Below, in pieces: positions 59,287 to 64,000 of a DNA stretch of 64,000 bases (position 1 is the stretch's first letter; the number at the start of each line of letters is the position of its first letter). The notes under the pieces are model-generated. The model had not been told where the DNA came from and did not search any database. It worked only from the letters and a program-made list of their open reading frames with translations. The stretch comes from Duganella sp. BJB480. Its GTDB lineage: Bacteria > Pseudomonadota > Gammaproteobacteria > Burkholderiales > Burkholderiaceae_D. A program made the translations under genes and the position numbers. The stretch covers positions 496,001 through 560,000 of the forward strand of contig QVIN01000005.1 in the NCBI GenBank assembly GCA_003416985.1, given 5' to 3'.

Positions 59287-60320
59287 TGTCGCTATTGCGG
59301 GACGACCCGCATGCCTTCGATCTGTTCCAGGCGATCAGCATCCTGGAGCGCGGCGATCCCGCGCGCGCGCGGGTCGGCACCTCGGTCGGCATGGACGAAG
59401 CCTTGCGGCTGGCGGCGCAGGTGGACCTGGCGTTCGCGCCCAGCGACGTCAGCGGCCTGCACGAAAGCAAGCAGCCCGGCCCGCCGTTGACGCTGAAGTC
59501 GCCGGTGCTGACACTGGCCGGTGCCCAGGGCCCGCTGCCGATGCCGTTCACCGAACTGCTGATGGAACGCCGCCGCGCGCGCGACATGGCCGGGCTGGAG
59601 TTCCTGGACGTCTTCAACCAGCGGCTGCTGGGCTTCCTGTACCGCAGCCGCCGCAAGCACCACCTGGCCCTGAGCACGGAGAGCATCAACCAGGCGCCCA
59701 TCGTGCGCAGCCTGGACGCCATGTCCAGCCTGGGCCGCGCCGAGGGCGTGCGTGGGCCGGACGGCCAGCAAGCCTGGCTGCGCCACGCCGGCCTGCAGGG
59801 CGCCGCGCCGCGTTCGATGGCGTCGCTGCTGGCGGTGGTGCGCGAGCGCATGGGCGTGCATTTCAGCGGCAAGCAGTTCGTCGGCGGCTGGCACGCGCTG
59901 GCGCTGTGCGACCGCGCACGGTTGTACGATCCCGGCAAGCCGGTGCCGATGACATCGCGCCTGGGCATGGGCGCCTGCCTCGGCGCGCGCGCGTGGGACC
60001 AGGGCGCGGGCCTGGTGCTGGACGCGCCGCCGCTGAAGCCTGCGCAGTACGCCGCCTTGCTGCCGGGCGCGAAGAACAACTCGCTGCTGGGCTGGCTGGT
60101 GGCGCGTCATCTGCAAAGCGATTTCCAGGTGCGTTTGCGGCTGGACCTGGCGGTGCAGCCGGAAACGCGCCTGAGCGCCGGCGGCGAACAGTCGCCGCGC
60201 CCGAGCACCGCCGCCGAGCTGCCGCCGCGCCTGGGCCTGAGCACATGGCTGTGCAGCGCCGGCGCATCGGTCACGCACTACCAGCCGGCGAATTTCCTGC
60301 TGTCGACGGAAGAGGGTTGA
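59274..60320 (+). CDS. tssG: T6SS baseplate protein TssG
   Basis: Baseplate component, 348 residues. It begins MSDLMSLLRDDPHAFDLFQA, where an alternative ATG at 59286 overlaps the tssF stop. Family motifs present: LPMPFTELLMERRRARDMAG, FNQRLLGFLYRS and FSGKQFVGGW. It precedes clpV by 5 bases. Confidence 0.94.
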   Translation: MSDLMSLLRDDPHAFDLFQAISILERGDPARARVGTSVGMDEALRLAAQVDLAFAPSDVSGLHESKQPGPPLTLKSPVLTLAGAQGPLPMPFTELLMERRRARDMAGLEFLDVFNQRLLGFLYRSRRKHHLALSTESINQAPIVRSLDAMSSLGRAEGVRGPDGQQAWLRHAGLQGAAPRSMASLLAVVRERMGVHFSGKQFVGGWHALALCDRARLYDPGKPVPMTSRLGMGACLGARAWDQGAGLVLDAPPLKPAQYAALLPGAKNNSLLGWLVARHLQSDFQVRLRLDLAVQPETRLSAGGEQSPRPSTAAELPPRLGLSTWLCSAGASVTHYQPANFLLSTEEG

Positions 60321-60325
60321 CCGTC

Positions 60326-63013
60326 ATGGAAATCGATATCCGCACCTTGCTGTCCAAGCTCAACCCCGAATGCAAGCGGGCGATGGGGCATGCGGCCGAG
60401 CTGTGCGTGAAGCAGACGCAGTACAACGTGGAGCTGGAGCACTTGCTGTTCACGCTGCTGGAGGAGCGGGCGCCGGACTTTGTGCTGGCGCTGCAACGCT
60501 ACGGCATCGTCGAGAGCGCGGTGATGGCGCAGTTGCAGCGCACGATGGACGGCTTCAAGCGCGGCAACGGCCGCACGCCGGCGCTGTCGCCGCACTTCAT
60601 CGCGTTGTTCCAGGAGGCTTGGATGCTGAGCTCCATGCTGCTGGGCAGCCAGCAGGTGCGCTCCGGCACCGTGCTGCTGGCGATGCTGGAGGTGGACAGC
60701 CTGCGCGGCATGCTGATCGAAAGCGCGCCGGAATTGCTGAAGATCCCGCGCGAGCAGTTGAAGCAGGAGCTGCCGTCGCTGCTGGCCGGCTCGTCGGAGG
60801 ATGGCGGAGGCACCGGCCTGCCGCCGTCCGCCGCACCGGCCGCGCAGGCGGGCGCCATGCCCACGCAGCAGAGCACGGGCGGCGCGACCCCGGCGCTGGA
60901 CCAGTACACGGTGGACATGACGGCGCTGGCGCGCGCCGGCCGCATCGATCCGATCCGTGGTCGCGACGCCGAGATCCGCCAGATCATCGACATCCTGCTG
61001 CGCCGCCGCCAGAACAACCCCATCCTGACCGGCGAGGCGGGCGTCGGCAAGACCGCCGTGGTGGAAGGCTTCGCGCAGCGCATCGCCTCGGGCGCGGTGC
61101 CGCCGTCGCTGGTCAACGTGGTGGTACGCACGCTGGACCTGGCGCTGCTGCAGGCCGGCGCCGGCATCAAGGGCGAATTCGAGAACCGCCTCAAATCCGT
61201 GATCGCCGAAGTGCGCGCCTCCGCCACGCCCATCGTGCTGTTCATCGACGAGGCCCACCAGCTGATCGGCGCCGGCGGCAGCGAAGGGCAGGGCGACGCC
61301 GCCAACCTGCTCAAGCCCGCCCTGGCGCGCGGCGAACTGCGCACCATCGCCGCCACCACCTGGGCCGAGTACAAGAAATACGTCGAACGCGATCCCGCAT
61401 TGGCGCGCCGCTTCCAGGTGGTCAAGGTGGAGGAACCGACCACCGACGCCGCCATCGGCATGTTGCGCGGCATGGTCGCCACTCTGGAGCAACACCACGG
61501 CGTCGAGATCCTGGACGAGGCCGTGACCGACGCCGTGCGCCTGTCGCACCGCTACATCTCCGGCCGCCAGCTGCCGGACAAGGCCATCAGCGTGCTGGAC
61601 ACGGCCTGCGCGCGCGTCGCCATCGGCCAGGCCGGCGCGCCGCCGCAGATGGAGGCGCTGGAGCACGACATCGTCCTCAACAACGAAGAGCTGCGCATCG
61701 CCCGCCAGCGCCACGCGCGCGGCGAGGACCAGGGCGCCGCCATCGCCAAGATGGAGACGCAACAGGCGCTGCTGCAAGCCCGCCAAGTGCGCCTGACGGA
61801 AAAGCTGGCCGAGGAACGTCGCGCCGTCGAGGAAATCCTGGTGCTGCGGCGCGAGATCGCCGCCTCCGCCGACGACCACGCGGCGCTGGACGACGAGGAA
61901 CGCATCTCGCGCGGCGACCAGCTGCAGCGCCTGCAAAAAGGCTTGGAGGCGATCCAGGACGACGAGCCGCTGGTGCCGGTGTGCGTCGATTCGAAAATCG
62001 TCGCCGGCGTCATTTCCGGCTGGACCGGCATCCCGGTCGGCAAGATGCTGGCCGATGAAATCCACACCGTACTGCAACTGAAGGAGCGGCTGGAAGACCG
62101 CGTGGTCGGCCAGGAGCAGGCGCTGGACGCCATCGCCCGCCGCGTGCGCACCTTCCGCGCCGAGCTGGATGATCCGAGCAAGCCGGTCGGCGTGTTCCTG
62201 CTGGTGGGCCCCAGCGGCGTCGGCAAGACCGAGACCGCCTTCGCGCTGGCCGACATGCTGTACGGCGGCGAGCGCAACATGGTCACGATCAATATGTCGG
62301 AGTTCCAGGAGGCGCATTCGATCTCCAGCCTGAAGGGCGCGCCGCCCGGCTACGTCGGCTACGGCAAGGGCGGCGTGCTGACCGAGGCCGTGCGCCGCCG
62401 GCCCTACTGCGTGGTGCTGCTGGACGAAATGGAAAAGGCCCATCCGGACGTGCTGGAACTGTTCTTCCAGGTGTTCGACAAGGGCACGATGGAGGACGGC
62501 GAGGGCATCACCATCGACTTCAAGAACACGCTGATCCTGCTGACCTCGAACGCGGCGCAGGACGTGATCACGCAAGCGTGCGCCAACGGCAAGCGCCCCG
62601 ATCCGACCGAGCTGACCGAGCAACTGCGTCCGGCGCTGCTGCGCCAGTTCAGCCCGGCCTTCCTGGGGCGGCTGGTGCTGGTGCCGTATTATCCGCTGGG
62701 CGACGAGCAGATTAGCAACATCGTCGACCTCAAGCTGGCCAAGCTGGCCGCGCGCTTCGCCAGCAACCACAACGCCCGCTTCACCTGGGACGACCGCGTG
62801 ACCGAGGTCATCACCGCCCGCTGCACCGAGGTCGACAGCGGCGCCCGCAACATCGATTTCATCCTGACGCAGACGGTGCTGCCGCTGCTGTCGTCGCTGG
62901 TGCTGGAGCGCATGTCGATGCTCAAGCCGTTCACCGCCATCCACATGAGCGTGGGCGACGACGAGCAGTTCGCCTACGCCTTCCGCGACCATCCGCTGCG
63001 GGGCCATCCATGA
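60326..63013 (+). CDS. clpV: T6SS ATPase ClpV (TssH)
   Basis: AAA+ unfoldase that recycles the contracted TssBC sheath, 895 residues. It has a Clp-N domain (1-150), first Walker A GEAGVGKT near residue 235 with VLFIDEAHQLIGAGG, and second Walker A GPSGVGKTET near 628 with VVLLDEMEKAHPDVLE. The ClpV-type N-terminus (MEIDIRTLLSKLNPECKRAM) separates it from ClpB. It ends in the ATGA overlap with vgrG. Confidence 0.95.
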   Translation: MEIDIRTLLSKLNPECKRAMGHAAELCVKQTQYNVELEHLLFTLLEERAPDFVLALQRYGIVESAVMAQLQRTMDGFKRGNGRTPALSPHFIALFQEAWMLSSMLLGSQQVRSGTVLLAMLEVDSLRGMLIESAPELLKIPREQLKQELPSLLAGSSEDGGGTGLPPSAAPAAQAGAMPTQQSTGGATPALDQYTVDMTALARAGRIDPIRGRDAEIRQIIDILLRRRQNNPILTGEAGVGKTAVVEGFAQRIASGAVPPSLVNVVVRTLDLALLQAGAGIKGEFENRLKSVIAEVRASATPIVLFIDEAHQLIGAGGSEGQGDAANLLKPALARGELRTIAATTWAEYKKYVERDPALARRFQVVKVEEPTTDAAIGMLRGMVATLEQHHGVEILDEAVTDAVRLSHRYISGRQLPDKAISVLDTACARVAIGQAGAPPQMEALEHDIVLNNEELRIARQRHARGEDQGAAIAKMETQQALLQARQVRLTEKLAEERRAVEEILVLRREIAASADDHAALDDEERISRGDQLQRLQKGLEAIQDDEPLVPVCVDSKIVAGVISGWTGIPVGKMLADEIHTVLQLKERLEDRVVGQEQALDAIARRVRTFRAELDDPSKPVGVFLLVGPSGVGKTETAFALADMLYGGERNMVTINMSEFQEAHSISSLKGAPPGYVGYGKGGVLTEAVRRRPYCVVLLDEMEKAHPDVLELFFQVFDKGTMEDGEGITIDFKNTLILLTSNAAQDVITQACANGKRPDPTELTEQLRPALLRQFSPAFLGRLVLVPYYPLGDEQISNIVDLKLAKLAARFASNHNARFTWDDRVTEVITARCTEVDSGARNIDFILTQTVLPLLSSLVLERMSMLKPFTAIHMSVGDDEQFAYAFRDHPLRGHP

Positions 63014-64000
63014 GAACCGGCTTCGAACAACCCGGCGGCCTGCTGAGCGTATCGTCGCCGTTCGGCGACAACGACCTGCTGCTCGACGCGGTCGAAGGCA
63101 GCGAGGGCATTTCGGAGCTGTTCAAGTTCAACCTGCACATGCGCTCCGGCAGCACCAGCCTGAGCGCGGCCACCGTGGTCGGCAAGACCATGACCGTGAC
63201 CCTGGACGTGGCCGGCGGCACCAAGCGCTACATCAGCGGCATGGTGTCGCGCTTCATCCAGAGCGGCTTCGACCAGGACTTCGCCACCTACGAGGCCGAG
63301 GTGGTGCCCATGCTGTGGCTGCTGACCCTGTCGCGCGACCGCAAGATCTACCAGGCCAAGTCGGTGGCCGATATCGTCAAGGCGGTGCTGGGCGCGTTCA
63401 GCATCACCTTCGACGACAAGCTGACCCAGACCTACGACCCGGTCGACTACATCGTGCAGTACGACGAGACCGCGTTCGACTTCATCAGCCGCTTGATGGA
63501 GCAGGCCGGCATCTTCTACTTCTTCAGCTTCAGCAGCGGCGCGCACACGATGGTGCTGGGCGACGCCTCGTCCAACTTCGCCGACTGCGCCGGCGCGGCG
63601 GCGGTGCGCTTCTTCCCGCGCACCGGCATGCACAACGCCATCGACACGGTGTCGCGCTTCGCGCACGAGAACACCATCGCGGTGAAGAAGGCCACCGTCA
63701 ACGATTACGATTTCACCCAGCCCAGCACCTCGCTGGAGGGCACGCATTCGGCCAGCGGCGGCAGCGGCGCGGTGTACGAGTTCGCCACCGGCCACCTGGC
63801 GGCAGCGGCCGCCACCGCCATCGCCCAGCTGCGGGTGGAGGCCAGCCAGGTCAACGCCGAGGTGCTGCGCGGCGACAGCTTCTGCTATCCGTTCAGCGCC
63901 GGCACCAAGTTCACGCTGTCCGAGCATTTCGTCACCGCTTTGAACGCGGCCTTCGTGCTGCGCCGCGTGCACCACACGGCGCGCGACGATATGTACACCA
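63010..64000 (+). CDS. vgrG: T6SS spike protein VgrG, 5' part (right edge cut)
   Basis: Trimeric tip of the T6SS tube; about 330 residues visible. It begins MRTGFEQPGGLLSVSSPFGD and contains the gp27-like fold elements EGISELFKFNLHM, YISGMVSRFIQSG and IVQYDETAFDFISRLMEQAG with FYFF. The gp5-like part and any effector or PAAR extension lie beyond the window. ATGA overlap with clpV. Confidence 0.93.
   Translation, partial: MRTGFEQPGGLLSVSSPFGDNDLLLDAVEGSEGISELFKFNLHMRSGSTSLSAATVVGKTMTVTLDVAGGTKRYISGMVSRFIQSGFDQDFATYEAEVVPMLWLLTLSRDRKIYQAKSVADIVKAVLGAFSITFDDKLTQTYDPVDYIVQYDETAFDFISRLMEQAGIFYFFSFSSGAHTMVLGDASSNFADCAGAAAVRFFPRTGMHNAIDTVSRFAHENTIAVKKATVNDYDFTQPSTSLEGTHSASGGSGAVYEFATGHLAAAAATAIAQLRVEASQVNAEVLRGDSFCYPFSAGTKFTLSEHFVTALNAAFVLRRVHHTARDDMYT

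Overview
The window looks like the chromosome of a GC-rich betaproteobacterium, most likely Oxalobacteraceae (Massilia/Duganella type). This is inferred from GC-rich coding, TonB-dependent receptors with Oar-like features, a YejABEF-like importer, the gene order scpB-rluB then rimP-nusA-infB-rbfA-truB-typA, and a type VI secretion (T6SS) cluster. No rRNA, tRNA or CRISPR array was seen.

Layout. (1) 1-9.7 kb: start of a TonB-dependent receptor (reverse strand, runs off the left edge), a four-gene peptide ABC importer with ATGA overlaps, a DedA-rhodanese fusion and glucokinase. Upstream of glucokinase lie a perfect LacI-family palindrome and a HexR-like box. (2) 10-21.8 kb: housekeeping block with scpB, rluB, then the transcription/translation operon rimP-nusA-infB-rbfA-truB behind a strong promoter and an attenuator-like leader, followed by typA. 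(3) 22-28.9 kb: a large TonB-dependent receptor with a CnaB-like N-terminus, a DUF3141 alpha/beta hydrolase, a GNAT acetyltransferase and a divergent XRE-cupin regulator sharing a phased operator.

(4) 28.97-41.0 kb: a 12-kb integrated element inserted near the start of dusA. An exact 22-bp direct repeat flanks it, the integrase sits at the right end, and clusters of the heptamer GTGTGCA occur at both ends. The element has displaced the native first 21 codons of dusA and supplies its own start and first 14 codons, so DusA stays intact. It carries a satellite-like core (integrase, HTH proteins, primase-helicase, a possible PD-(D/E)XK nuclease, a serine recombinase) and AT-richer cargo: a P-loop ATPase, a PIN-domain protein, an XRE regulator and several unknown proteins. 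No capsid, terminase or conjugation genes are visible.

(5) 42-45.4 kb: a methyl-accepting chemotaxis protein, two tandem periplasmic TonB C-terminal-like proteins and a small lipoprotein. (6) 45.5-54.1 kb: an odd cluster of large uncharacterised genes. On the reverse strand are an amino-acid-type solute-binding-protein/permease fusion, a second permease with no ATPase beside it, and a protein made of repeated Leu/Pro/Ile/Asp segments. Divergent from these are a 209-aa protein and a 1326-aa Ala-rich helical protein. (7) 54.4-64 kb: T6SS genes tssB-tssC-hcp-tssE-tssF-tssG-clpV-vgrG, the last cut by the right edge.

The best candidates for something undescribed are the cargo of the dusA element and the 45.5-54.1 kb cluster beside the T6SS.
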